A DNA stretch of 64,000 nt from Pullulanibacillus pueri. Lineage in GTDB: Bacteria > Bacillota > Bacilli > Bacillales > Sporolactobacillaceae. Positions within the stretch are counted from its first letter, which is position 1. The number at the start of each line of letters is the position of its first letter. This document shows positions 17,379 through 25,798 of the stretch, piece by piece. The stretch is from the NCBI RefSeq assembly GCF_014639255.1, contig NZ_BMFV01000004.1:101638-165637 (forward strand), in the 5' to 3' direction. The translations under genes were made by a program, and so were the position numbers. The notes beneath the pieces are model-generated. The model saw only the letters and a program-made list of their open reading frames with translations. It was not told where the DNA came from and made no database searches.

Positions 17379-17912
17379 CTATTGTTTATTAAGTTCAATC
17401 CAGTACCTTCTCACGACATTTCCGTCTTCTTCGATAAAATCAGTGTCTCTGATACCGCCGTTATTGAGAATCGTTTTTTCAGATCCAATGTTGTCTTCAT
17501 CACAACAGACTAGCACCTTATTTAATCCAAGCACTTTACATTTTTCCAGTGATAAAGCCAATAATCGTGTGGCATAGCCCTTTTGCCTTTGTGACCGCCT
17601 TATCCCATAGCCAATATGACCACCATATTGATATAATTTTTCCGTCAGATCATGACGAATGTTGACTACACCAATGATGTCTCTATTTAGGTTAATCAGC
17701 CAAAACGTTGAGTCAGGTACCCAGCCTGGCTTTAGATTTGTCCCCTTTTTAGAATCCTGTAGCCACTCAACCATCGCTTTGAAATCCTTGGGATCTTTGC
17801 TAATGACCCAAGGGATCATGTCCTCGCCACTTTCCTTCCACTCTTTATAAAATGCAAGATATTGCTCCTGAAGTTCTTCTGTAGGCTCAATTAAAGATAG
17901 ATGGTCTCCCAT
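17379..17912 (-). CDS. GNAT-family N-acetyltransferase
   Basis: A 177-residue acyltransferase of the RimJ/RimL-like GNAT type. The acetyl-CoA-binding part is visible in GYGIRRSQRQKGYATRLLAL near residues 110-130, followed by VLVCCDEDNIGSEKTILNNGG, where the conserved Asn lies. AAGGAG sits 8 bases before ATG 17912; the frame continues to 17972 but without a ribosome site. The substrate is unknown. It stands alone, between the repeat element and the terminator at 17997-18028. Confidence 0.85.
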   Translation of the reverse strand: MGDHLSLIEPTEELQEQYLAFYKEWKESGEDMIPWVISKDPKDFKAMVEWLQDSKKGTNLKPGWVPDSTFWLINLNRDIIGVVNIRHDLTEKLYQYGGHIGYGIRRSQRQKGYATRLLALSLEKCKVLGLNKVLVCCDEDNIGSEKTILNNGGIRDTDFIEEDGNVVRRYWIELNKQ

Positions 17913-17996
17913 TAAAATGCTCCTTAAACGTTTAAATTTATAATTAAATTGTATTCTTACAGCATTTATCACTTTTGTCTACAAAATTTTAAAATT

Positions 17997-18028
17997 TAAA
18001 TAAAAAAGTCCATAGCTCTATGGACTTT
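17997..18028 (-). terminator. Intrinsic terminator of the downstream-reading kinase gene
   Basis: Arms AAAGTCCATAG (18005-18015) and CTATGGACTTT (18018-18028), followed on the minus strand by a run of T. It ends the 18089-19021 transcript. Confidence 0.8.
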
Positions 18029-18088
18029 GAACCTTTGCGGCTTATTCCTACCCTCATTCCATGTGACCATCTTAAAACAGATAAAAAC

Positions 18089-19021
18089 TCAAGCTTCATA
18101 TGGACCTTTAAATGTTTGAGTGTATTTGATACATAGATAAAGACACCTGTGTAGTGCTTCTAAGCTGTTTATTTGATCGACTGGACCAACTCTCTGTTCA
18201 ATAATATCTCCGCCAAAGTCATGGATCAACAAGCCATTAAAACAAAGGTCGGTGATTGCATCAACCGTATAATCGCCGAAATAGCCCTGCATATAGGCTT
18301 TATTAAATTGGAATAACTCACATACGATTAAAGCTTGTTCATAAACTGCTGGCGCTAATACGGCATCAGCAAAATCAATGATCGTTAACTCTTTTTCAGG
18401 GGATAATAAGATATTGTCTCCATTTAAGTCGCCATGGACAAAGACTTTTTCTCCAAAATCATGAGAAGAAATATAGTCTAACCGCTCTCTTTTGAATCTC
18501 TCAGCATATTTTTCCCAGCGTTGTTGTCTATTTTCTCCATGAATTACGTCGATTTGATTAAAAGCGTCACAGGGTTGATTTAATGTATTTGTGATGACGC
18601 GCAGTCTCTGCCCTATTGCTACCTTCTGCTCAAAGGTTAAAGTAGGGCTTAATTTATTGAATTCAATGCCACTCTTGTATTCCATAATAAGGTATGAAAA
18701 GCGATATTGAACTTGTAAGGCACCACATGTCATGAGCTTTGGTACAGAGACACCTAACATCGTCGCCCTTTGCATTGCAAAAACCTCTGTTTCAAAATCT
18801 ACAGTGCCATCAAATCCAGATTCCTCAGGAGCAAAGATTTTGATCACATAATCTCCGACTCTAAAGACAGCGTGAGTCCCAGGCGTACACCGCTCTATTT
18901 TCGACAATGGAAGGTTTTCTTCAGCAAAGATATGTCTAATCAACGGTTTAAAGGTAGAAATGGATTGAAATACCTTTCCCCATGAAGACCATCCATTTAT
19001 TTCGGCCGTAAATAAGTTCAT
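18089..19021 (-). CDS. APH-fold phosphotransferase
   Basis: A 310-residue kinase-like protein. The catalytic loop is VFVHGDLNGDNILL near residue 204 and the metal site ELTIIDFADAVLAPAVYE near 225. The N-lobe contains AVFRVGDYVIKIFAPEE with the ATP-binding Lys. The ATG at 19021 has GAGGAG ten bases upstream and is preferred over the frame start at 19039. It is the second APH-fold kinase of the window, not closely similar to the one at 14291. Single-gene transcript ending at the hairpin at 18005-18028. Substrate unknown. Confidence 0.82.
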   Translation of the reverse strand: MNLFTAEINGWSSWGKVFQSISTFKPLIRHIFAEENLPLSKIERCTPGTHAVFRVGDYVIKIFAPEESGFDGTVDFETEVFAMQRATMLGVSVPKLMTCGALQVQYRFSYLIMEYKSGIEFNKLSPTLTFEQKVAIGQRLRVITNTLNQPCDAFNQIDVIHGENRQQRWEKYAERFKRERLDYISSHDFGEKVFVHGDLNGDNILLSPEKELTIIDFADAVLAPAVYEQALIVCELFQFNKAYMQGYFGDYTVDAITDLCFNGLLIHDFGGDIIEQRVGPVDQINSLEALHRCLYLCIKYTQTFKGPYEA

Positions 19022-19121
19022 ATTCCCTTTTCTCCTCATCGTTTATTTGAAGGTTTTATCCATTCGATCTTCCATCCCTTCACCCATCCAAAAAAACTCT
19101 CTTGAATGTCAACAATGATCC

Positions 19122-19361
19122 TTACCCCTTTCTTGCAACAAAGGTTATCGCATTTGTTTTAAGTAGGACTTCACGATCATCACGGGTGATAGAATATTCT
19201 AAGGACTTTCACTGTGATTTTATTACACTACAGTTAACATAATATTTTTCTGGTTTACTCACTAATTCTTCTAAGGATTGATTGACCTCCATTAAAACAT
19301 TTAATCGCTCGCCTGTTTCAATAACAATATACATTCTTCCTTTTACTCTTTTCTCTTCCAT
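19122..19361 (-). pseudogene. Small unknown gene interrupted by one in-frame TGA
   Basis: On the minus strand ATG 19361 opens 50 codons (beginning MEEKRVKGRMYIVIETGERL) that stop at TGA 19211-19209. The same frame continues for 28 more protein-like codons (KSLEYSITRDDREVLLKT...) to TAA at 19122. Reading through gives a 79-residue protein, with the TGA plausibly a mutated Trp TGG codon. It follows the histidine phosphatase gene by 17 bases and is probably the last gene of the ArsR-MFS-phosphatase operon. Family not recognised. A nonsense mutation, readthrough, or a shorter 50-residue product are all possible. Confidence 0.6.
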
Positions 19362-19378
19362 CGCCTATGATTCCTGCC

Positions 19379-19951
19379 TCATTCATCCCTTTGACTTCTC
19401 TTCCAAAGTCTTTTAACCTCTTTTAAATGCTGGCCATCAAAGCTGAATCGGTAGATATCCGGCATATCAAGTGTTTTCCAAAACTCATAATTGTAGCGTT
19501 CATCAAAATGCTGCATAATGAGGACCATTAAATTCCCATGAGTACCAACGACAATGCGTTTTCCAGCATATTTCATTAAAAGTTGAAGGATGACCTGGAC
19601 ACCTCTTCTTTGTGCCTTATGATTCGATTCCCCGCCTTCAAACGAAAAGTTAGGATCTTGCCATACTTTATCTATAGCTAAATTAAAATCATTAACGGGG
19701 ACTCTCGATAATTGACGCTCTCGTAAATCCGAAATGATTTCGATTTCTTTGTGGATAATGCTAGCAATCCCTTGGACGGTCTCCTTCGCCCGTTGATAAG
19801 GGCTTGAAATGACCTGATCAATGCCCTCTGTTTTTAAACATTCAGTGACAAGAAGTGCATCATGACGGCCTTGCTCTGATAAGGGACGCCCAAATTCATC
19901 AGCAGAGTATACAGAATGGGCATGTCTAACCAAATATAAATGTGTGCTCAT
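19379..19951 (-). CDS. Histidine phosphatase (phosphoglycerate mutase-like)
   Basis: A 190-residue phosphatase of the PhoE/GpmB type. The phosphoacceptor motif is LVRHAHSVYS near residue 7, with LSEQGRHDALL, SSPYQRAKETVQGI (second Arg) and the second catalytic His in VVGTHGNLMVLIMQHFDE near 149. The ATG at 19951 overlaps the MFS stop (ATGA) and has GGGAGAAA upstream. Translation further upstream is out of family. Coupled to the MFS gene in the ArsR-regulated operon. A degraded relative of its C-terminus lies at 56103-56270. Confidence 0.88.
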   Translation of the reverse strand: MSTHLYLVRHAHSVYSADEFGRPLSEQGRHDALLVTECLKTEGIDQVISSPYQRAKETVQGIASIIHKEIEIISDLRERQLSRVPVNDFNLAIDKVWQDPNFSFEGGESNHKAQRRGVQVILQLLMKYAGKRIVVGTHGNLMVLIMQHFDERYNYEFWKTLDMPDIYRFSFDGQHLKEVKRLWKRSQRDE

Positions 19952-21192
19952 ACTTTTTCTCCCTTCTTGGTGACGTGATTCAGTGAAGGATGCAGGTAAA
20001 AGACTGAGGACAATGTCGTAAAGATACCCCCTATGAAAATAGTCAGATGTGTTCCTATTGCCTGAGCAAGGACACCTGCTAAAAAGGCAGACAAGGGGAG
20101 TAACACCCAAGCCATAAAACGACTGGTGGCCTGGACACGTCCGAGTAAATGATCCGGAGTTAAAAGCTGTCGGATCGTGACAATACAAGGGTTCATGATC
20201 GAAGCCATGAAGGTCCCCATTGCATTATAAACGATTAATCCTATGTACGTATGACAATCACTAAAGAATAAAAGTGATATCCCTCCAAGAACGGAGGAAA
20301 GAAATAGAAGCGTGCGATAGGACATTTGTTTTATCAAAAAATAAGTACAGATCGAGCCTGAGATAGAGCCTATACCTCCTATTGAAACTAACCAGCCAAT
20401 CTGGTTTGCAGACAGATGGACCGACTCTTTCAAATGAAAAATCATGAGCGTAAGAAAAAAGGTTGTCCCAAACATTGAAGTCAAAATTGCTAAATTCGTA
20501 AATAAAATCGGCTTTTTTTGTAAGACAAATTGAAAGCCTTCTTTGATTTCTTTGACAAAGGATTGTTTGGACGGTATTTTTCCCCTTGGTGTTAACGCAA
20601 CACTTGAAATGGAGAGAAAAGAAATAAAAAAACTGAAGCTATTAACGAGTAAGGCATAACCGGGGTTGTAAAGACTAATAATCAACCCACCTAAAGTCGG
20701 TCCTAATAAAACTGCTGTATTAGAAAGTCCAGCATTGATTGAATTGGCGAATTGTAGATCATTCCGGCGGACAAGATGCGGTACAGATGCGAATTGAGAC
20801 GTATTATAAATTTGACTCATCACCCCAATAAGTAAAGCTGCCATCGTTAGCTCCCACAGGTGTAAGTGCTCCAGAATAAATAGCACACCCAGCAGTCCGA
20901 TTATCAAACATCTCCCCATATCACAGATCATTAACAGCCATTTGCGATTGAGACGATCTGAAAGAATTCCAGTAATCGGTTGCAAAACAATAGGTAAACG
21001 CTCGAGTGCAGAAATCATCCCCATACTTAATGGAGATCCTGTAATCGCAAGTACAATTAACGGCAGTGCAATAAGATAGATTTGATCTCCAAAAAAAGAA
21101 ATAACATTTCCACCTACAAATCTAAAAAGTGGATAATTTCTTCTAAGCTCAGGTAATTTTTCTTCATTTTTTAATGCCGAGTCCGTTAACAT
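19948..21192 (-). CDS. MFS transporter, probable efflux protein
   Basis: A 414-residue, 12-segment MFS protein. Visible signatures include FVGGNVISFFGDQIYLIALP in segment 1 and the loop GILSDRLNRKWLLMICDMGR after segment 2. It starts 13 bases after the ArsR-type regulator stop and overlaps the phosphatase start. Its regulator gene directly upstream suggests substrate-induced efflux; the compound is unknown. Two unrelated MFS exporters occur at 12774 and 50994. Confidence 0.85.
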   Translation of the reverse strand: MLTDSALKNEEKLPELRRNYPLFRFVGGNVISFFGDQIYLIALPLIVLAITGSPLSMGMISALERLPIVLQPITGILSDRLNRKWLLMICDMGRCLIIGLLGVLFILEHLHLWELTMAALLIGVMSQIYNTSQFASVPHLVRRNDLQFANSINAGLSNTAVLLGPTLGGLIISLYNPGYALLVNSFSFFISFLSISSVALTPRGKIPSKQSFVKEIKEGFQFVLQKKPILFTNLAILTSMFGTTFFLTLMIFHLKESVHLSANQIGWLVSIGGIGSISGSICTYFLIKQMSYRTLLFLSSVLGGISLLFFSDCHTYIGLIVYNAMGTFMASIMNPCIVTIRQLLTPDHLLGRVQATSRFMAWVLLPLSAFLAGVLAQAIGTHLTIFIGGIFTTLSSVFYLHPSLNHVTKKGEKV

Positions 21193-21205
21193 GAGTCCCC
21201 TCCTT

Positions 21206-22243
21206 TTAGTTGTCCCACAAATAGTGATCCAATTCTTGAGATAAAGCAGCCACTGCGTGCATTTTTAAAAAATAGGTTGCGTTTTCAACGTCTACTAACC
21301 GAGCGGAACGTAAAATTTTCAAATGATGATGTACTGTCGATTTGCCCAAACCGAGGATTGAAGTGATGTCTTGAAGGGAACGCGCTTTCTCTGAGAGCAA
21401 TTTCACCATTCGGAGTCGGACTTCATCTCCCAATGCCTTATGTTTTTGGACGAGAAAATAATTGGGGGCATATTTATCATCAGGATTGATACTCTCATTT
21501 GTAACGGGATAGTAGAATACTTTTGTCCCTGCAATATCCGCTTCGAGCGTCCACGGACGATAAATATACTGAGGAATGAGTAGCACATTTTGCACACTGG
21601 GTTCCGGTAAATATGTGACGCCTCCCGTAGCCCATTCCACAAAGGCTTCAGGCTTTAATTTGCCATGCATTTGTTTTTTGGATGCGACATCTCTTTTTAA
21701 AATGTTATCCAGTCGCTCTTCTTGTGAACTGAGATAGGTATGGTGCCATTCGCTCATAACATGAACAAGATGCCTCTTTAATTCCTTGATTTCTACTTTG
21801 CTAATAAATTCTATATAACTTGGAAAGAATGGATTCGATGCTGTTATCAACTTAAGTGTATGAAGTGCATGATCATTTCCCTTGGCTGCTTCTTTACGAG
21901 TTTCCTCATGATGAAACCCAGTAAAAGGTATAGCGATCGTTCTTAATTCAATTTCTGGAAGCTCATCTATATAAGTTGTGAAAGAGTCAAGTGTCATACA
22001 TTCTTTCTCATGCAACAATTGAAGCAGTGTTTTCCATGTGTTGTTCTTTTGAACGTAGTCCAGCTCTCTTAACAGCGTGCCAGGTAAAGATTTATTCACT
22101 TGAGATAATGGCTTCTCTAATGTATCAAGCAGTTGGGTATTGGTAATGGCGGCAATACCTAACGCACACTCCCACAGCAATGAAGCGCTTAACTTCACTT
22201 GATAGGTCTCGCGTTGACGAACTGATGTGTTAATAATATCCAT
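21206..22243 (-). CDS. ArsR-type winged-helix regulator with long N-terminal domain
   Basis: A 345-residue regulator. The DNA-binding domain is at the C-terminus (about residues 258-320): KHKALGDEVRLRMVKLLSEK, LQDITSILGLGKSTVHHHLKIL. The first ~250 residues are a separate, mainly helical domain, much longer than classical ArsR/SmtB (about 100 residues). No metal-binding Cys cluster is visible. ACGAGGTG lies six bases before ATG 22243. It heads the operon with MFS and phosphatase and probably autoregulates through the inverted repeat in its promoter (inference). Confidence 0.85.
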   Translation of the reverse strand: MDIINTSVRQRETYQVKLSASLLWECALGIAAITNTQLLDTLEKPLSQVNKSLPGTLLRELDYVQKNNTWKTLLQLLHEKECMTLDSFTTYIDELPEIELRTIAIPFTGFHHEETRKEAAKGNDHALHTLKLITASNPFFPSYIEFISKVEIKELKRHLVHVMSEWHHTYLSSQEERLDNILKRDVASKKQMHGKLKPEAFVEWATGGVTYLPEPSVQNVLLIPQYIYRPWTLEADIAGTKVFYYPVTNESINPDDKYAPNYFLVQKHKALGDEVRLRMVKLLSEKARSLQDITSILGLGKSTVHHHLKILRSARLVDVENATYFLKMHAVAALSQELDHYLWDN

Positions 22244-22274
22244 TCGTTTCACCTCGTAGAGTTATTCTATTTAA

Positions 22275-22306
22275 TATATTCTACTTTTAACGAATATAAA
22301 ATTCAA
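22275..22306 (-). promoter_or_regulatory. Promoter and operator-like repeat of the ArsR-MFS operon
   Basis: TTGAAT (22306-22301), a 17-base spacer and TAGAAT (22283-22278) on the minus strand. A perfect 7-bp inverted repeat TATATTC/GAATATA (22275-22281 and 22292-22298) overlaps the -10 and spacer, fitting a winged-helix repressor site. Confidence 0.6.
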
Positions 22307-22324
22307 TATATTTTGAACGATTGA

Positions 22325-22363
22325 TCAAAAATTTAAGCGCTCCTATAATAAAGAGTGCTTAAA
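22325..22363 (-). terminator. Terminator downstream of hisS
   Basis: Stem TTTAAGCGCTC (22332-22342) with GAGTGCTTAAA (22353-22363, one G-U), followed on the minus strand by AAATTTTT. About 115 bases after the hisS stop. Confidence 0.6.
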
Positions 22364-22479
22364 ATTCAGCTTAAGACAAAGAGACAGATAATCGATCTAT
22401 TACACGCTCTATAAAACTCATGATGGCTGTATCAGCATGTAACATCGGAAGATTAAGAAGTGTGAGCAACGCTTTTCCC

Positions 22480-23751
22480 TTAATAATTAAAGGCTTCCAG
22501 TCTTTCTTCTCCTGTTTTCATCTCTTTGATGGTATAGCGATTGTTTTTAATTTCATTTTCGCCAATGATGATGACCTGAGAGATATTCTCCTTATTTGCA
22601 CGCTCCAATGCTTTGTTCAATTTACGGTTTCTCATCTCAACTTCAACTTTAAACCCTTTTTGCCTCAAGCTGCGTGCAACCACTAGTGCTTCTTTTCCAG
22701 CATCAATCGGGACAATATAATAATCAAGCTGAGAATCCTTGTCGCTTGTTTTTTCTGATAATTGAAGTGCCGTATAAATCACATCAAGTCCAAAAGAAAT
22801 CCCCACAGTAGCAAAGGTTTGATCTTTTCCCATTAATCCTCCAATGGCATTATTATAGCGACCGCCGCTCCCAATACTAGATTTGATCTCTCCTTCAGCT
22901 AGAAAAATTTCATAGATTGTTCCCGTATAGATTTCTAATCCTCTCGCCAAAAACGGATTAAACTGACATATCTTAACTAATCCCAAGGTCTCTAAGTACA
23001 CTTGTAGTTCCTTGAGTTCAGCTAGCCCTTGTTCCAGTTGATTACTTACACTTGTAAAGCGTTCATAATAGGAGAGGTCCTTTGCCAAAGGGGTTTGCAG
23101 TAATGTCTCGATACGCCTCATAGTTGCGATGGGGACGTTTTTTTCTTGTAATTCAATCATCACTTCCTCAAGGCCAATTTTCTCTAATTTATCTAAGATA
23201 AGGATCACCTCGCCTACTTTCTCAGTTGGGGTTTCTAATACTTCAAGGATGCCGGTTAATAATTTCCGATTGTTATATTGGATGACGACATTCATTTCCA
23301 GCTTAGAAAACGCATCGATGGCCATGGTCATAAGTTCTGCCTCGGCCATTCCAGATTCGACCCCGACAATATCAACATCACATTGGGTAAACTCTCGGAA
23401 CCTTCCCGCCTTTATTGGCCCATCCCTGAAGACCTTCCCGATTTCATAGCGCTTAAAGGGCAGCCGAACCTTCGGATTCATAGCCACCACCTTAGCAAAA
23501 GGAATCGTAAGGTCATAACGTAAGGCCAAAGCTCTTTGGCCGCGGTCTGACAGAGTGTACATTTCTTGTAAGATCTCTGCTCCCCCACCATATTTTGAAG
23601 CAAGTAGACTCGCTTCATTTAAAATTGGGGTTTCTAAAGGCTCACAGCCGTACTGTGTAAAAACTTCTTCTAGCGTTGCTCTCACTCTTCTCCTGATTTT
23701 TTCTTGTTCAGGTAAGAAATCCTGAGTCCCTTTTACATTTTTTAATTTCAT
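22480..23751 (-). CDS. hisS: Histidyl-tRNA synthetase
   Basis: A 423-residue class II synthetase charging tRNA-His. Motif 1 region begins KGTQDFLPEQEKIRRRV. Motif 2 is RYEIGKVFRDGPIKAGRFRE near residue 105. The His-specific loop reads FLARGLEIYTGTIYEIF, and motif 3 is GISFGLDVIYTAL. The C-terminal anticodon-binding domain follows. Wording such as RGLEIYTGT instead of RGLDYYT-x-T marks a divergent HisRS subtype. GGAGG lies 8 bases before ATG 23751. It stands alone rather than beside aspS. Its upstream region contains the repeat element, a terminator and a His-codon mini-ORF. Confidence 0.93.
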   Translation of the reverse strand: MKLKNVKGTQDFLPEQEKIRRRVRATLEEVFTQYGCEPLETPILNEASLLASKYGGGAEILQEMYTLSDRGQRALALRYDLTIPFAKVVAMNPKVRLPFKRYEIGKVFRDGPIKAGRFREFTQCDVDIVGVESGMAEAELMTMAIDAFSKLEMNVVIQYNNRKLLTGILEVLETPTEKVGEVILILDKLEKIGLEEVMIELQEKNVPIATMRRIETLLQTPLAKDLSYYERFTSVSNQLEQGLAELKELQVYLETLGLVKICQFNPFLARGLEIYTGTIYEIFLAEGEIKSSIGSGGRYNNAIGGLMGKDQTFATVGISFGLDVIYTALQLSEKTSDKDSQLDYYIVPIDAGKEALVVARSLRQKGFKVEVEMRNRKLNKALERANKENISQVIIIGENEIKNNRYTIKEMKTGEERLEAFNY

Positions 23752-23799
23752 CTTACATTCCTCCATTTTAAATAAGGTACAATCGGCTCAATGTTGCAA

Positions 23800-24242
23800 T
23801 TGACATAGATTGCGACGTAACAGGTAAGGTGATACCTTTCCCAGCTAATAGTGTAGATCTTCGCTCCAGGTCGCTCGCTTTCCTCGGGCACGGCCTCAGC
23901 TAACTTGGAATGGATGATTTGGTTCCCAAGTGGATCTTCGGACTCGTGCTGTTCCCGAAGGAGTCTCGCACCTTACGCTCCAATCTACTTGCGTGCTGTC
24001 GGTGCTTTTTGATAGGAAAAACCGGGCATCTTTGCCTTTTCTTCTCAAGATGATTTTAGCTTAAGTGCAGCTTAAATCAGATCATCCTTAACTAGCGAAG
24101 GAAATACACGTAGACTCCTGCGGGAGCAGAGGCCTAGGTGAGACCCCGGAGCGCGGGCGCGAGGAGGCTCACCAGCCGCCCGCGGAAAGCGGAGTGTATT
24201 TCCGTAGCGGCGATTCATGTGTTACGTCGCAATTTCCTTCAA
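23800..24242. repeat. Terminal-inverted-repeat element, 443-bp copy
   Basis: Same termini as the 160-bp copy, in inverse orientation: ATTGCGACGTAA at 23809-23820 and TTACGTCGCAAT at 24222-24233, with shared outer TTGA/TCAA. It includes a GC-rich segment (24105-24215) with ACTCCTGCGGGAGCAGAGGCC and CCGCCCGCGGAAAGCGGAG. I recall sequences of this type as common intergenic repeats of Bacillaceae (memory, not searched). No ORF of significance. It lies between the hisS start and the upstream terminator, lengthening the leader. Confidence 0.78.
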
Positions 24243-24296
24243 CTTATCCCCGGATATCAAGCTTGTGCAGCCTAAGTGAAACCACAAAACTGTTGT

Positions 24297-24345
24297 AAAT
24301 AAAAAACCGCATATGATTAAGCGAATTTCCTTAATCCATGCGGTT
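24297..24345 (-). terminator. Intrinsic terminator (possible attenuator) upstream of hisS
   Basis: Long hairpin: AACCGCAT (24305-24312) with ATGCGGTT (24338-24345) and GATTAAG (24315-24321) with CTTAATC (24330-24336). On the minus strand it is followed by TTTTATTT. It sits 50 bases downstream of the His-codon mini-ORF and about 550 bases before hisS. A separate 7-bp hairpin (24355-24361 with 24394-24400) has one arm on the mini-ORF stop codon. Confidence 0.75.
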
Positions 24346-24397
24346 CATGAGTAATAGCCTTCCTATAGTCGATGATTTAAAAAAACGAATAGCAAGG

Positions 24398-24439
24398 CTA
24401 ATAAATATGATGATGTTGTGTCGTTATTGGGTTGAGCAC
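24398..24439 (-). CDS. Candidate leader peptide with three consecutive His codons
   Basis: GTG 24439 opens 13 codons reading MLNPITTQHHHIY and ending with TAG. AGAGGTG lies exactly six bases upstream and a promoter another 14 bases before that. Position and composition resemble a classical histidine attenuation leader, but in Bacillales T-box control is the rule. I could not find an antiterminator pairing. Alternative: a one-base frameshift away, the same DNA reads QPNNDTTSSYLLALLFVFLN to 24367, which looks like a tiny hydrophobic protein, so this may be a damaged small gene. Confidence 0.4.
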   Translation of the reverse strand: MLNPITTQHHHIY

Positions 24440-24465
24440 TGAAATCACCTCTTGAATTGAAATTT

Positions 24466-24494
24466 ACTCTAACATAAGAATAGTAAATTTTCAA
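24466..24494 (-). promoter_or_regulatory. Promoter upstream of the mini-ORF and hisS
   Basis: TTGAAA (24494-24489), a 17-base spacer and TAGAGT (24471-24466) on the minus strand, just after the YbaK-type gene. A transcript from here would start shortly before the mini-ORF ribosome site. Confidence 0.55.
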
Positions 24495-24535
24495 TGACGA
24501 TTATGTACTGGTCAATCTTAGATCCTTTTGACTAC

Positions 24536-25030
24536 TTATTGACCATCATCCTTATCATTCCACCCTTTACATACATCGACCCAGTCCTTGGCATTCCCAT
24601 ACTGATACAGCTCATCACAAGTCAACTTAATTGCGGATTGGCCACTTCCACAAGCAGGGTAAACCGTATCAAAGCGCTTTAAGGAAACATCTAGAAAAAC
24701 CGGCAAATCCTTTTTCAAACCAAAAGGGCATACCCCACCAACAGCATGTCCGGTATGTTCCAATGTTTCTTCTGGACTTAACATACGCGCTTTTAGATCA
24801 AAGGTTTGACGAAACTTTTTATTGTCAACTTTAGCATCTCCTGCGGCAACAACGAGAATGGCCACTTCACCTTCTTTTCCCCTAAATGCTAGGGTTTTTG
24901 CAATTCGCTCAGGAGCTACATCTAATGCTTCAGCTGCTAAACCTACCGTTGCACTAGATAAATCAAGTTCAATAATATCCTGTTCTCGATTCCTTTGTTG
25001 GAAATAGTCTTTTACAGCTTCCAAAGACAC
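24536..25030 (-). CDS. YbaK/EbsC-type aminoacyl-tRNA deacylase
   Basis: A 164-residue protein of the YbaK/ProX fold, whose members hydrolyse mischarged tRNA (Cys-tRNA-Pro, Ala-tRNA-Pro). The catalytic Lys is in ERIAKTLAFRG near residue 45, and the family motif HAVGGVCPFGLKKDLPVFLD is near 105-125. The frame opens at 25114, but AAGGAG lies 8 bases before GTG 25030 (MSLEAVKDYFQQ), giving the usual family length. It lies between hisS and a GNAT gene. Which misacylated tRNA it edits is not deducible here. Confidence 0.88.
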   Translation of the reverse strand: MSLEAVKDYFQQRNREQDIIELDLSSATVGLAAEALDVAPERIAKTLAFRGKEGEVAILVVAAGDAKVDNKKFRQTFDLKARMLSPEETLEHTGHAVGGVCPFGLKKDLPVFLDVSLKRFDTVYPACGSGQSAIKLTCDELYQYGNAKDWVDVCKGWNDKDDGQ

Positions 25031-25168
25031 TGTCACCACTCCTTGTATTGATGATTCAAACAATTTGTGTTTCATTATAGCGAGCAGAACCTTACTTTGC
25101 ATCCGTTTATCCATTTATTTTCTTTTTTACTTTACGATTCCCATTCAAAGACATAATCTTAGTCAAGA

Positions 25169-25669
25169 TTAGTCCTTTAAAAGCTGCTTTCGCATCACCC
25201 ACGATCCGCCATCATCTTCTTTCACCTTTACAAAGCCGGTTTTCTCATAAAGATGTACAGCTTGCCTATTTTGAGGATCTACACTGAGTGATACTGCTTT
25301 ATAATTCAAGGAACAAGCGAGGTCGCAAAGGGCCCTCAATAAACTTCCACCCATTCCTTTCCCCCGGCATTCAGGAAGTAAAGCCATACCAATCTCAGGT
25401 GTTTCTTCATCTATGAAGCCGTATCCTGCACTTTCCTGAGCGAATAAGCGCATCCAAATGGCGCCAAGGGGCTTCCCCCAATCATCGGCCGCAATTAATG
25501 CATGGTCTGTTGCTCGTCCCCAGTCCTTCAGATATTTTTCAATCGAAGGTTCTTTCAATAATTCATCTTTTGCTGGCTTTTCATCTTCAGGTAGATAAAT
25601 AGAGTGATAGAGCATATCCCACAAAAATGGGAGGTCTTGCTTTTGGTATGTTCTAATAAAATAATTCAT
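25169..25669 (-). CDS. GNAT-family N-acetyltransferase
   Basis: A 166-residue acetyltransferase. The CoA-binding motif lies in MALLPECRGKGMGGSLLRAL (near residues 90-112), followed by KAVSLSVDPQNRQAVHLYEK with the conserved Asn and Tyr near the C-terminus. A GAGGGGGG ribosome site lies 7 bases before ATG 25669 (TTG 25672 is possible). Substrate unknown. Last intact gene before the degraded transporter relics. Confidence 0.87.
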   Translation of the reverse strand: MNYFIRTYQKQDLPFLWDMLYHSIYLPEDEKPAKDELLKEPSIEKYLKDWGRATDHALIAADDWGKPLGAIWMRLFAQESAGYGFIDEETPEIGMALLPECRGKGMGGSLLRALCDLACSLNYKAVSLSVDPQNRQAVHLYEKTGFVKVKEDDGGSWVMRKQLLKD

Positions 25670-25798
25670 CAATGGTCCCCCCTCACCTTTATCTGTTTAA
25701 ATGCCCTTGCTTCATCCCACATCATTTTCTAATTTTCATAAAATGACTCAGCTTATCCTCAAACATATGAAATCGATTAAATAGTGATGGAAGGTTGA

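Noticed and set aside
14291..19021. Antibiotic resistance by the two APH-fold kinases
   Set aside because: Only the kinase fold is seen; chromosomal members have diverse unknown substrates and no resistance subfamily motif was recognised.
22420..22686. Plus-strand frames opposite hisS
   Set aside because: Antisense shadows of a strongly conserved gene.
23752..24535. T-box control of hisS
   Set aside because: No AGGGTGGNACCGCG-like sequence on the minus strand between the YbaK-type gene and hisS, unlike the clear one before tyrS.
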